Part shown: piece by piece, positions 13,801 to 27,289 of the stretch
Layout: every line of letters starts with the position of its first letter
Position numbering within the stretch: the stretch's first letter is position 1
DNA from: Marchantia polymorpha subsp. ruderalis
Lineage: Eukaryota > Streptophyta > Marchantiopsida > Marchantiales > Marchantiaceae
Direction: 5' to 3'
DNA length: 64,000 nt
Assembly (NCBI GenBank): GCA_037833965.1
Contig: AP031358.1
Location: forward strand, 14,516,001 to 14,580,000
Made by a program: the position numbers and the translations under genes
Notes under the pieces: generated by a model
Told to the model about the DNA's origin: nothing
Databases searched by the model: none
Seen by the model: the letters and a program-made list of their open reading frames with translations, nothing else

Positions 13801-16800
13801 TGGATATTTAAGCTATTAAATTTTGGAGAATGATTTTCTTGAGCAATCTTAAAATTTTTGAACTTTCACATGGATGTTCGCACACTATATATAGAGAAAT
13901 TTATGTTAGGTTATTTTCAAAAGGTTTTCTAAATCAATCATAGATAATGGATTTTTAAAACTCTAGGATCTAAAAGTAAATTCAAAAATGTCCCCTTTGA
14001 TCCTTCCAAAAAGGAATTGATGATTGACTTTAGGATGGTCATCTGAATAAATTTCAACTAAGAATAGTAGTCAATATTGTACAAGAGTGCTAGTTGAAAC
14101 CTTTTGGTACACTTTTGGTCTTATTTAAAGTCTACTTGGGAAATTGTGAATGTAGCTTTGAGGAGATAAAACACATATTTTTTGTGTGTACAATATCGGA
14201 TGATTAATTCATATCAAAGCAAATGAATAATGAGAGAACTACGAAGTACACAAATAAAGTGGTATAGTAGATCTAACGGCATGATGTGCTCCTTTACACT
14301 AAAATTAAAAAAAGTAGAGTTCCAATGCCAACAAAAAATTTTCAAGACTAAATCCATACGATATTCGTTTGACAAATTCACATAACGGTAATAAATTCTA
14401 TTTATCACAATCGGAAGAAGGAAACAGATGACATTGACAAGAGCAATTGTTGACCTTGGAACATGATAAAACAGAGTGACGCTATCAGGTTTAGTCAATG
14501 AGATCCTTTTTTTCCCTTCATCTGTATCTATACATACATCAAGACATTCATTTTCTTATTCAATACTTACCATATTAGTGGTGAAATTGATTCATCTAGA
14601 AGAATGTTACTTTAATAATTCAACTGAATAATATATTAGAAAACTCTAATGCCGACTTTAAATTTTCGACAGAAGACTGTAGAAGGGACGGACTAAGATG
14701 AGATTCCGGAGTTGCGTCAAGCTCCGTTATGAAGAGGACGGTTGACGAGTTCAAGCATTAAACTAATCATTCAATGAACTTTTCTTACATAATTCTGTGC
14801 TGGATGAAACCTCATCTACCAGCTCCAATTGAAAGTTGCGTAACCATTCCACAAGCACAAAGCCTTTTACCACACCACTATGCCGGTGTCTTTTGAGCCT
14901 TCTTAATTGACTCACTTCACCACGTACAGAATATCCACGTCAGATGGCTAAATAAATCTCATAAGTAGAAGTATCATCAAAATATATTTTCTCTTTTCAA
15001 AATAGCTTAAGTCTTTAGTGTGCCATCTCTGTCTATTAATTTGATGTCATGAAAGCTCTTTCTTTATAAAACTCTCCAATGTAGCTGGCGCTAGACCATC
15101 ATCAATGGAGTGGTGAAGCCATGATCAAGTTAAATAAGTAATTATTAATGAAGATCCCATATACATCAAGAATCTATCTTCGTAAATTAAATACTTTCTA
15201 AGTTCTATTGATTTGTGATCTAAGTCTTCTCGATACTAACAACAACTCAACCAAGTTATAGCCATTTTGCCATATGGATAAACTTAGGTCTTTGAAAAAG
15301 GGCATGAACCATGATACTCATGGCATATAAAATATGGACACATATCTCAATTGCATTAGTGTGAATTGACAGTATTCTCTAACTTGCCATCAGTGATCCG
15401 TATCACTTGTTATGGATCACTTCTGCATACGAGCTCCATGAATTTGACGAGATGAAGATTAAGAGAAATTACTCACTTGTTTCAAGAACATAGCAAACTT
15501 GTCAAATATAAAGTATTATCTATATTATAATAATCTTTCTTTCGTTTTTTCTTATTACACCGCAATATATTTTTCACTCTAGTCTATAGTTATGGACTTT
15601 CTCTTCACATAAGAAGTAATTGATTTTTATATTCTAAAGTAAATTTTTTTATCCAAACAGAAGCTTATTTTCTTCTGATAGAAGCTCATACCCTTATTAC
15701 ACTTTTATGAAGTAGAATTTTTTCATGAATTTATTTTTTTTCAAATTTTGACGTTAATATCTAAATATCCTTCCCTATCTTTATAAGAAATTTAAAAATT
15801 AAATCTTTCAGTCAACGAGTAACTATAAAAAATTATCTATCACAGAAAAATTCAGAATTACATCTTATGATTATGTATTTCACAATATCATTGACAAGGT
15901 CAAACATCAATAAGTTATGTCTTGATTCTAATTTCTAGTTGATGTTTAAATTTTGATTCTATCTTGATTCCACCATAGCATCTTGAATGATGCAATTCAG
16001 TTCATTGGATCTCATTTATATTATATTGAATATTATATATATTTTACAAAAAAAGAAATTTGTAACCATTTTATCTTCAACCTTACATCTACATGTAAGT
16101 TGATATCATAGATATTGTATTTTTGATAATTACATATTTTTTGAGAAACTTGAAATTGAAATGTTATGTTTTGTTGAAATTTTCTGAGAAGTAGACACAA
16201 GTATTATGTTTGTGGACAAGTTATGTGAGAATATTTAAAATCTAAGTAAATTTATGATACAATAGATTTACAAAGTAATATTTGATATAAGTTTCCAATT
16301 CCAGATGTTTCCAAGTATGATCATTTCATGATCTTCATGTTATGTTTCAAAAAATGTTAAATTATTTTGTGATCTGAAAATATCTTCTTCTTCTTCAAGA
16401 ATTATATAGATGTGCACATACGTGAATAAATATCTTCCAGTGAAAAGTAACAATGTATAAATCAAAATACTCTTTACTCATCATTCAATCAGAGAAACAG
16501 TCATTTAGCTTACAATAAATCGCCAATTTAAAAAAATAAAATTGGCTAGGTTGTTGAATTGAGTATCTTTTGAGAGAAATTCTTTTCTGTCATAATTTTT
16601 TACAATGCTAAGATGAAAAATTATAAATGTGGACACTATTCAGTTGCTAATTCTCCAATTTTTTGTGTTATTTAGATGTGCATCCCGATTTTTACAAGTC
16701 TTTCACTAAAGTAGAAAATGTCTAAGATATGATATTTCATACTTTGGAGCCATGGAAATAATCGTGTAACTTGCGAATTGCGACGGATCTGACATCACTT

Positions 16801-18480
16801 GTGAGCCTGTTTCAACATCAACGTTTGGCAGACCAAGAAAACTACCGATGCATCAAATGCGACATAGATCAAACCCCAGATGAGCCTGTGGAGAAGCAAA
16901 GGAAGTTGCACTTTATTCTCCCGCTGAGTCTTTAGCCTGTTTCAACATTGACTCCATCAAGATACAATGAAGCAGAATAAAATAAACTCAACTTAAAATT
17001 AAAGAAGACATGGACTTGTTCTATAATGATGGAAAGAATAGTGAAATTCTACAGATTCGCACAATTAGGCCAGTTGTTTGATATTGATCATGACTCGTTG
17101 CATCATGGATATGTGATTCTTACTATCGAGGCTTTAGTTGGACATATATGAATGTCATACAATTGCATCTGACCCAGATGAATTGGAGGTCTTTTGACCG
17201 TATTCTTGATGTTTCAAAATAAAGTTGTAACCCTGTTGTACGAGGATAATGCAAAATGCAACTCTGAATCAAACTCATTGCTCCAAATTTCCAAATCTAA
17301 AGCTAGTCACTATGCAGTCACTATGCAGATTTGAAACAAGTTGGATCAACACAAAACTTTACAAATTTATTTACAAAATCCAATTTATGCGAAGAACAAA
17401 ACGTAAATATGAGATAGTTGTGTACTCCACAAATCTAGAAGAGACATGTAATGATAAATTCATTCATGACTTCATATTTCACTTTTAAGGTTTGAGATCT
17501 ATACAAAAATATTGGAATTTATCCAACAATCTTGATGAGTAAAAGAACCATATTACTCATATAACTACATTAAAATCTTCAAGAGATGATTTGATCTAGT
17601 TTTTGAAGATGACAAGAAGATACATGATTGTTAATTTGCCATAGAGTGATTTAGAAAAAGAATGTCTTCGACTTAAGTGTCTGAATGCTTTGTGGAAATA
17701 ACAAATAGTTTCAACTATGTCTCGTCCAATATGATATTCCAATGACAGGACAATATATAATTGCGAAAAGCAATCATGTTAGTTCTTATAATTGCTTGTG
17801 TTTCTCATTCAAATTCTTGTCTCTATCTTGTTTTCTTTTTTAGAAAAAAGTGCAGTCAAAAAGATTACACAAAAAAATACTCTTTGATCGACACACGCTG
17901 TTGAGAATTTCAAAACAATAACACAATAATGTACTTTGTACAAACAAATTAAGTACATTAATATTTGACATTTCGAAATTTATGTTAAATGGTTAATGCC
18001 CAATTTGAAGTCAAGAGTTTTAGATTAAATGAGCATGTTTAGGATTGATACAATAATTAAGACCAAATATTTACTAAGCGCCATTCGCAATAGGTTTTCG
18101 GTTAGGCTCAACAGTGGACCTGTAAGATCAAAAGGTCACGGATATAGTTAGAGGTAGGTATATGAGAATTTGGTATTTGAAGTTTAAGCATTCAAGGATT
18201 CGGCTGTGACGGAAATAATAACTGCAGGAGTCTACAGTATGTATATTGGGATCTGATATAATCTCTTTTTTATGCTATGTTGATACGCGCAATGCAAAAA
18301 TGATTCAGACGTTTAATTCTCTTCATCCTATACCACACCAAAAGAACAATCACCTTCAGTGATTTACGCATCTATCCACATAAGGACGCTGCTACATAAA
18401 ACATTACCTGCTGGATAAATCAACAATCAGATGAAGGTCTAGAAAAGTGCCATGTGTACTTCGATTAGTTATCTCAAGTC
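10810..18480. other. Long AT-rich gene-free block
   Basis: About 7.7 kb of strongly AT-rich DNA with poly-A/T runs and stops in all six frames. A few open frames of 70-95 codons exist (11653-11886 +, 14214-14498 -, 17249-17488 +), but they have low-complexity content and no motif. Parts may be very old transposons drifted beyond recognition. I see no LTR pair, TIR pair or RNA gene by eye. Confidence 0.55.
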
Positions 18481-18999
18481 CATTACTTAAAAAAGTCTTA
18501 AACACTTTCTGCACCAATCAGGAATTTCTGCTGTCTTTCGGTGTACCAAATCCAAGCAGGTTATCTCCGAACCTAATATTCTGAAATTTAGAATCCCCTT
18601 CAAACTCCAAGTGATTCCTTTGACCCGGCAAACATGTTTCCACCAGGGTAAAGAAGCTCCATCATGGTTGATAAGGCCAATGCAACTCTCTTCCATTTCT
18701 ATTCTAGAGAAAAAAGAACAGAGTGGTACAGAATTTTCCTTGTCACACAGCCAAAGAGGCAGGTTGTGTATTTGGTCCATCAATGTGGTGGATCGGGCAT
18801 AGATAGAACGGTAGGGAGGCCTTTTTGGACAACGTCTTTCTTACTGTCATCTGCGCGGACTCCTGCGTTCTAGTGGAATGGCTCACTTCATACGGTCCCT
18901 TTCTCTTGTGAAGTGTGGGCTTCCATAATTTGTAAATTTGGAGTCCTTCAATCAGACTGGAGGTGGTAATATCTTCAAAAAAAAATTATATAAATTTAG
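18481..18999. other. Balanced-GC flank of the dehydrogenase relic
   Basis: A minus-strand open frame at 18487-18783 overlaps plus-strand frames; neither has a recognised motif. It may include decayed 3' parts of the short-chain dehydrogenase pseudogene, but I cannot show that. Confidence 0.3.
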
Positions 19000-20110
19000 A
19001 ACTGATCGCCTCAGGCAGAACGAGCATCACATCTAACCCGACTGGCTTCAAATCCATCCTGCACATGGAAAAATATTGCCGAATGAGTTCAGGATTTGGG
19101 GAAAAACATTCACAGCATATACTGATTCCTCTTCCTGGAATATTATCTCTTTTCTTTCTCACTCTTTTTGTATAAGATAAGCTTAGTTACATATCCAACG
19201 TCAGATGTGAAGCTTTTCGAAGTGTTGAATCCAATCGGTTGTCAATTTTCAAAACACTCTCCAAACAAAGTACTTCGACTTATATGTACACATGCATTTA
19301 CCTCAAAGCATATGTGGGGATTCGACTGCGGCTTTCGATGCAGAAGATCCACCAACCCATGGCCCTTGGCGTAGCTGCTTGTGCTCCCAGCATTCACTAT
19401 CTTCCCTTCACTCTTAGATGCCATCCCTGACAGGCACAGCTTGTATCACTGCGAGTGGCCCTGCACATTCCACAAGGGCCTTCAATTTCCTACAAAGATA
19501 AGATTGAGATTTCTTCTCAATCAGCAGTCAACATGGCTTCTAAGGAACAAACTGGCTTGCACAGGCCAAGACTGAAATCGCACCATGGACGTTGGTTCTG
19601 GATGTTGTCTCTCAAGCTGCAATAGGCGCTATACACGGTACTCCTGCATTGGTCACCTAGATATCGATTCCACCATGCTCTTGATCTACAGTCTGGACAA
19701 CTCCAGCTGTGACATAATACCTTCATAGGCGAGATTGTGTAGCAATCCCCTTGTACGAATAGCATCGCCGTTCCCCAACAAACAAACGGCATTCACCTGG
19801 CACAGCTCCATGATCCCACTTCAGGCCATCTAACTGGATCTATACAACTCAGGCTATCAAACTGAGCTGAAAGATAAACAAGGACCGAGTCCAAAGTGGT
19901 GATATCTAGTTCCATAGTTTGGATACCAGGAGACATCTTCGACCGTATCACCGAACTCAAGGAGCACGGTGTTGCAAGTACATGACATACGGCTGCCGCA
20001 AACACCATAGCCAACAAAGATCCAATGCCACCATCCTTACAACCAGTCACTAAAACCACCGAACCAGCTGCTTCCTTCCTTCGTGCTGCCCCCATATTCC
20101 TTTTTCCTGA
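19000..20110 (-). pseudogene. Decayed short-chain dehydrogenase/reductase (SDR), AYR1-like
   Basis: On the minus strand the start at 20095 is followed by a classical SDR cofactor site: 'VVLVTGCKDGGIGSLLA' (TGxxxGIG) and then 'TMELDITTLDSV'. Downstream, broken over several frames, come a damaged NNAG motif reading 'TNAGVPCIAPIAA' (about 19640), 'TNVHGAISV' (about 19585), 'KIVNAGSTSSYAKG' (about 19400), an active-site-like 'SASKAAVES' (about 19345) and 'DLKPVGLDVMLVLPEAI' (about 19060-19010). Order and spacing fit an intron-containing SDR of the 1-acyldihydroxyacetone-phosphate reductase-like group, which would use NADPH on lipid or ketone substrates. Stops and frame changes between the blocks, and the Asn to Thr change in NNAG, mark it as a pseudogene. 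The subfamily is an inference. Confidence 0.75.
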
Positions 20111-23100
20111 GACCTGGTTTTGTGACAGTTTTAGACTAGCACTTGTACCGAACAGGGTGCTACCTGTATCCCAAAAGGAGGACAAATATACTCATTAGTG
20201 TCTGCTTATAGTATCCTGAAAATACAAACATCGCGTCGCGGCTGATATGTTCTAGTTGTGACAAACTGGGAAGACGTAAAATGGGACGGAAGGACTGCTT
20301 CACACTGAACAGTGTTTGCCTTGTAGAAGTATTTCCTCCCAATAAATGAGATTCGTGTAGATCTCTCAATTGCTCACTAAGAAAGCCTTCACTAGCTCAA
20401 CCATCTTTAAAGATTATTGACCCAAAAAATTTGACACAACGTAGATTACAAGAATGAATGCAAGACAGACACTAACAACAAATTCTCTAGAATTTAGCGA
20501 GAACATTGCCAATATCAGCAGAATGTTCGAAGAAATTTTTTTGTAAAGATTCCTATTGCGTGAGTGCAACTTTGAAATCCAATTGAGATACATCGATTTC
20601 ATGAGTTATGCCTATCCTTTTTGCTATATCAATTGGTTACTTGAGATTTAACATGATGTCATTGTTGAACTCAAAGTTAGTAACAGATTCATCTGAGGTA
20701 AGCATAAGAGAAAATAGTCTGTCCATCTTCCAAATGGGATTGGAGTTTCCCCTGTTTCAGAGAAGACTCACTAGAAATTTTCGAAACTGCTTGCTGCCAC
20801 TAGACCTTTGCAAAAACAATCTGCTCTGTGCAGCCACCAACCAGGTCCTCTTGGACAGCAGACTCACGAATGATCAAATCCTAATTTGAATTTCAGTGAC
20901 TACTCAATTTCCATTATTCTCAAAAGAATTCAGCACCTAAGTTCCATTCCTTCTTATTAGATATGGTGAGCTTCGAGGGTTACTACGTTACCGGGGACAA
21001 CTGACACCGAAAGCAACCAACAACAAAACTCCCCTCAATTTGATAATGACTTCATTCTGCAGCATCTATAAACATCAAGCACGAGCAATTCAGAGGGGGC
21101 ACAAGGGCATGTCCCAGTATGCAATAAAAGCCCCGAGGAGTTAGAATGGTCTTCGCATAGGGGCCAAGGTGCACTGACCAAACGAAGCATCCAACTCGAC
21201 AAATCGCGTGAAGAGGCGGCTCGTCCTGGCAATCACGACGTAGCCGGGCTGCGAGGAAAAAAATAATTTCCCAGCGTCAGAATCTCCCGTGGTGAAAAAA
21301 GGCTTTTCCATCGGTTGAGATTCACAATTTTCACTGAAGCGAGGGTTCATAATCCAAAGCTACTCGGAGATCCAGCTTGATTGAAAATGTCACACGTCTA
21401 GGAGCGGATTCCCCTTCTTGCAACTGAGAATCGTTCGCCCACGGATACAACTCTGGCGAGTTTAGCTGGATCGATACAAAGCTGAAGCAACAAGGAATAC
21501 GATAAAATTATTGCCGCAGTTTTTTCTAGTTCTTCGTTAAATCCTGCTTTGTTTCCTGTCAGGAGGCATTACTGCCAGGAAATTGAATGTCTCTGTAGAA
21601 ACACTATTTGATGAGATCGAGTATTTTCCAGGACAATATTCCACTGTTTTATCATATTGCTGGTCATCAAGGACCAAGAGCTCCAACCCTCCAATCCTTA
21701 ACTTCCTTTCGATTCTCGCTCATTTTTACCAGCCTCATTTGTCTCATTACCAGCAGCCCATACAAAGTAAACTGCGTGGCTCCGTCCTTTCCTGAACTCA
21801 ACGACTAGCTCTCTTACCCTTGTCCAGAGAGGAAATAATCCATCTCACGATCTCATTGCACTGTATCCTCCTGTCCCATTTCACTTGACCTTGTTATATC
21901 AACTGACTGCGCAAACAATTCTTCCACTGTCACAACATTGCCATGCACATGGAGAAAGAGATACGAGCAGAAGAAAACCGATTCCAGCTGCCCATACCTC
22001 GAGGGGGTCGTCGTCACTGGGCCTGGTTCTCTCGACGCCAAGATCTAGCAAGAACGCACGATCCCCTGCTGAAAAACTGGAGTGGATTGGATCAAACGCG
22101 AGGACAAGACCGGGTCGCCCTTGACAGATCTGATTCAAGCCACAGCCAGGCGCTCTGATCGGAACAGGAGTAGACTCCACAGAAACGCATGGCTCACAAA
22201 TCGTCACGCCCTTCCTATGAACTTCTGTGCCGTGCCCAGTTGAGATTGTCAGCTAATTGACCACGCTGAGTCACGCACTCCTCCTGTGCCTGTACTTCTC
22301 GACAATCTGAATCTTTGGCCTGACACTTCGTGCAGCCCAGTGCCATGGTCCCCCTGGGGCTTGTTTCAAGAACATGAACTATTTTGTTAAAACACTCCGT
22401 CCCTTTTGCTCTTCTACAAAACTGAGTATTTGCACGAGTTACCGGTAACTCCGCGTTGACTCCTGCCACACCTCTTTTCGCTATAGAGCCGCTTTGGCTC
22501 ATTTGATAATAATAGTAATCTTTACTGATAACTTTTGCGCTAAATCGCTAATTTGGCGCCAGCTGTTTATGATTAGTGTTTGCACCAGAATCTCAAGTTC
22601 TGCACGAAAATTTACAGCCACACAAGTAGATCCATAAAGGTTAAACTGAACTCTTTATGCTTTTTAAGCTTTCAAACGTTAGGTGCTGTATGCCATCGTT
22701 CATATTATGCTTATTATTACGCCAAAACAATTTTAATCCAATTGGCCGTGTCTTGGCATGCGTCCCACTATTCATAAATCACAGCTGAATAGAATATTGA
22801 TCATCAATATGCTCATCATGGAAAAGGTTTATGAACTGCTGAGAAAACTTCCTGCCAAATTTCAATATCTTGTGATACTTGAATGGAATAATGTACAGAT
22901 AATCAGAGCCCCACATGAGAAATCCACCGAACGGAAACAAAAGCGCCCAGCTTTTTCACTTTTTCTGCTGAGCCCGCCTCCGCCGCAAACCGGATGGAGA
23001 ATGTTCTCCTAAGCTCTGACAATGAGTGCCCTATGCCGCTGGAGTTCTGACCATTTGGCAACTTCGTTAATACCAGAGCATATCATCATACTCCCGTAGG

Positions 23101-23345
23101 TTTAGGTCTTCCCATCCTTCCCCACTTTCTCCTGTGAGTTGGAGGGAACCAAACCATTAAAGTTGGCAAGCCAACTAAAATGGCCTGGATTTTTTTCGAC
23201 TGGACTTCAATCTACTTGGGGTCCGGTGATGGGTTGTTTATATAATATTCCTTTGTGATGCCTTTTAAAGTTTACTCCCTTTCTTTTTCTCAAAAGAACT
23301 CCCATGATTATTAAATTATTATATTTTTTAAATTTATATAAATTC
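20111..23345. other. Gene-free region of mixed composition
   Basis: Only short open frames (60-102 codons) on both strands, many overlapping each other, with no recognised domain. I see no RNA gene. It separates the dehydrogenase relic from a pair of strong hairpins at about 23.35 kb. Confidence 0.5.
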
Positions 23346-23349
23346 CTTC

Positions 23350-23374
23350 TGTCCAAAGCACTGTGCTTTGGACA
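23350..23374. repeat. Near-perfect hairpin, 12-bp arms, 1-nt centre
   Basis: Arms 23350-23361 and 23363-23374 are perfect inverted copies built on GTCCAAAGCAC / GTGCTTTGGAC around a single T. It lies 11 bp to the left of an even longer palindrome that has a related AAGCAC/GTGCTT core. Confidence 0.9.
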
Positions 23375-23385
23375 AGAGGAAATTT

Positions 23386-23434
23386 CTTCATTTAGTTCAC
23401 TTTGTGCTTTAAGCACAAAGTGAACTAAGTGAAG
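23386..23434. repeat. Long palindrome, 24-bp arms with one mismatch
   Basis: The inner arms 23393-23409 and 23411-23427 are perfect inverted copies (17 bp) around one T. Extending to 23386 and 23434 adds seven more pairs with a single mismatch. The arms read 'tagttcactttgtgctt' and its complement. A transcript would fold into a nearly unbroken hairpin. Confidence 0.92.
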
Positions 23435-24180
23435 GATGGGTGAACGTACGTAAGCTGGGTGTCATATTTCCCTTTCACCGACAAGGAGCTCGGCTGGTTC
23501 ACTTGCTGGCGTGATTGGCACGACAGAGCCCGTACGAGGTGAGCCGGAGGTGTAGCGTGATCGGCAGTGCTGCTGTACTGCGTTTGGGACCGTCGGGCAG
23601 ACAGAAATCTCGTGAGGTCTTTGTGGATATGGTAGCCCGAGGGCGGCCAGCTGGACCCTCGTTCGGCTCGACCCTTCACCACGACGCTGATTGAACAGCG
23701 GTCAGCCGCAGCAACTTCCCGGGAACGAGAAGAGCATCGCTTGCTTCCCCGGGAACTGACCGACGGCCCTGACCGAGCACTTGGTATGCGATGTGGACGG
23801 ATCATGTGAGCCCCCGTGATCAACGACGCTTCGTGTGTCATCATCATAATTGCCTTTCGACGATGCATGCAATAGTCGTCGATTCGATTCCGATTTGTTC
23901 TAAACCGCTTTGTGAGTGACTCCGCTCGATGGATTCACGATGACTGCAGAAAGCTGTGAAAAGATCTGTCTATGGAAGTTTTGTAATGACGAGTACAGCA
24001 TATCGAAGTGTCCTTCTAATTCACGTGAAAAAATATCAGATTTTGCATGTTTCCTTGTCTCTCTCCGGAGCTTAGTTCCTGCATGCCTCCACGGTAATTG
24101 ATCTGGCTCTGTATTTTCTTGTTCGGCAAATCTCCGAAAGATTTGCATGTGTGAAAATGGGCTTCACCAACTTCTTTGAT
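23435..24180. other. GC-rich patch, no recognised gene
   Basis: A minus-strand frame of 147 codons (23425-23868) is open but rich in Ser/Arg/His with no motif, typical of chance frames in GC-rich DNA. A second minus-strand frame (23900-24148) is also unrecognised. Confidence 0.4.
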
Positions 24181-26777
24181 TGTTATACAGTAGGTGTTCC
24201 AAAATACCCGATATAATAGTGGACGGGAATTCCAATTCCCATGAAACTCACTCTATGTTTCCATAGGTTTCGTTCTGGTTGAAGTAAATTGTTCCATACA
24301 AATTCCATGGATAAATCCAGGGAGTGTAGTTATTTTTTCCATATCAGGAGAGAAAAAGTAATTACATGTCGATAGGGTCCAAATTTTACGCGGATTGGCA
24401 CATTGTCGATAATATTAACAGGGTGCCTTTTGAGAATCTTGTAACTGTTTTCCCTGTTACCCAGAAAACACTGTAGGGGTCTTCTGTAAAGGATCATAGC
24501 TAAATATTTAGACTCTTTATCTGCTCGATGGATTCGATAAAGTCAATGCTTGAAAAGTGTTGTAAGGTTGCAAGGTTCATGTGTATTATAGAAATTATAA
24601 CTTCTGAGTTTGACAGTACGAAAGCGATCTCACTTTTCATTGTTCTTATAACAGACAACAATCAGATGAACATAGAGTACGCCAATATTCACGCTTGATG
24701 TAGATGTAATGTGCCCACAAGTCATTTTGCATGTCACAATTTCTCACGATGTAAAGAAATGTAACAACCTGAAATAAATGTAAAGTATAAACAACAACAT
24801 TCGCAGTAGTAGTTCAGTTGTACGAATATCATGTACAATAAATGGTTCCCGAACATGTACAGAATATAGTTGGAATATCCCATCGCTCTACACAAGCAAA
24901 AATGAAGTGAAAATAAACACTACTCTTTGATAGTATCTTGGGTAAAATATATTTTACAACACATACGATATTCAAAGCTATCTAATTTCAAATGTCTGCC
25001 ATAAGTGTATGATAAGAGTATTTGATAATTGATTTATTTATGTTATAAAGAGTTTTGTGGTACCATATAGACTTGGATATTATGAATTTGTGCTAAAAAT
25101 CACATCAAATTTGAAATCATAGTTTATCTGAAAAATGTCAAAAGATGCGAATATATTAATTGGTAATCTATGTGAACTACCTTTTCTAAAACATAAATTA
25201 GATTCTATAAGTTTTCACGAGAATAATTAAGACAATTAATCTTTCTAGAATTTTGTGAAAGAGTGTGATGAAAGCAATTGTAGACATATTAGAGTATTAA
25301 AAAGATTTCAACATAATATATTGAAAGGCAATTCATCTACATAAAAAACTATATATCCGTCAAAAATAGATTTTAAATTTTTAATAATTCCATCCTCAAT
25401 CAAATAATTGTAATAAAAACTCCACTTTGGTAAAACAAAAATATATGTCAAATCTATGATATGTGTCACCATACAGATTTTTTTGTATTATGTTGATATT
25501 ACGAATCGTCATAAAAATCCACCTTATTTGATGGCAAGATTATTGAATGATTCAGAAGAAATGATATCAAAAAATCAAAAGATCATTTAAATCATGAGTT
25601 CTTAATTATAAACATGGTAAGATTTAGTTTATTAAACATGAGACTTGAGAATAATATACATTGAAACTCCAAATATATTCAAGCACAGTACTTTTGTTTC
25701 CAATTTTCAACATATTACATCTTCACCACTTTCAAAAAAATCAAATTGTTGATGAATTTTTTAGATTCAAATTACATTAAAATATTTTTTATGCTTGTAG
25801 ATCTAATTTTTTTAGTAGTATAATTATAATCTCAATAAATATATTATTTTGTATCACAACGACCAGTATTTTGTGTCACAATCTTAAAATATCAAATATG
25901 AAATTTGTTGCACATCATGGATATAAATGATTTGCAATCATTTTCGATTTTAGATTTTAAACTAATAAGTTTATTAATTTTATTTCATAATTAAATTAAA
26001 TTTAATATGTGTTAAACAACTTCAGAAAATTTGAAATTTGAAATTCAAAACTACATCATTAATAGTTATATCATCAAAATTGGATATGAAAAATAAGAAT
26101 ATAATGTTATGTATTGTATTGAAATATTGGTATGTTGGTTTTAATTTTTTTATATAGAAATAGATGAATTTTTGGTTTTGAATCTATAATTTATTTGCAA
26201 TTACTAAAGTAAATTTTTTTATCGCTCAAACTCATCGGATTAGCATATGTTTTGTTGACAAATAAAACATCATGATTTGCAAATTGTTACAATTTAATAA
26301 AATATTTCATTCTTGCAAAAATTGATTACTATGTTCATGAATATTAATTACTGAAGTAATCAGTCAACATGATAAGTATTTTGTGAGATGAATTGTAAGG
26401 TAAAAGCCATTATTTGAGTATCTACAATCTGTGTTGCACTTAAACCAATGTATATGAGACTTATTTTATGATGATTTTAATATTCGAATTACCTCAATAA
26501 TAATAATTAAAAAAATAGAATTTAATTTTTTTCATTTCCAAAATGTCAACATCTTGAGCAATATATCTAGGAATCAGTAAATAATAAATCATTGAAGAAA
26601 ATACTTAAAAATTTATTCAAATTTCTTTGGTCCATGAAATAAAAAACAGGAAATTGTTATGACTTATTCTAGGAAGAATTTCTAATTTAATTATGAATAA
26701 ATATATTTTTGATAAAAACATCCGATACATCTAAATTTTTTATTTATAAATTTAAATTTCATTTCATAATATAGGAT
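24181..26777. other. AT-rich gene-free block
   Basis: Low-complexity AT-rich DNA with stops in every frame; no open frame of useful length, RNA gene or repeat pair seen. Confidence 0.6.
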
Positions 26778-27125
26778 TTCTCTCTGGGCCAAGCCACACG
26801 ACCTGAAGTGGTAATGAATACTCGCCAGGTACTCCCTATACCACGAGGGAGTGAGTTTAATTTAAAAAATATTAGATTGATAAAAGAAATTGGTTGCTGC
26901 GAAGTTCCAAACACTTTCGCTTAGAAAGATGATGTGAAAGGATAATAGTCTCTATGTCTCCATACACTAGATATGTGTTTGAAGCTCTTTTCACCCGGAA
27001 GGAAGTGACATAGAGGTTCCGGAGCTTTGTCCAAGTGGGTGACTGAAGACTACAAAGACCACGCTAAAACCTAGCCAGGAGGTTATTGCCGGCTGCCGGT
27101 AATGTGGCAGCGGCCTTATTGTATG
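26778..27125. other. Sharply bounded 350-bp island with RNA-like stem-loops
   Basis: A block of balanced composition sits abruptly in AT-rich DNA. It contains several possible stems: CTCCCT..AGGGAG (about 26831-26850); CTCTATGTC near 26952 paired with GACATAGAG near 27007; and GCTGCC..GGCAGC near 27094-27114. It has no open frame. It could be part of an organelle group II intron moved to the nucleus, a SINE-like element or a decayed structured RNA. I cannot identify it. Confidence 0.35.
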
Positions 27126-27289
27126 ACTTTAATTGAGATTTTACCACAAATGTTGAAAACTTATTTAACTCCATGTCATCATTTTGAATTATTATAAAAT
27201 TAGAACATATGAAATCAAATAATTTTACTCTCTACAGATTACTCAGGAATTCTGACATATTATTTTTGTAAAGTTTAAATTTATTAGAA

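Noticed and set aside
18487-18783. 98-codon minus-strand frame resembling an F-box/kelch fragment
   Set aside because: Resemblance is vague, with no repeated kelch signature; not enough to call.
23393-23427. miRNA precursor
   Set aside because: The arms are perfectly complementary with a 1-nt centre, unlike plant miRNA hairpins, which have a loop and mismatches.
23425-23868. 147-codon minus-strand open frame
   Set aside because: Overlaps the long palindrome, low-information Ser/Arg/His content, no domain recognised.
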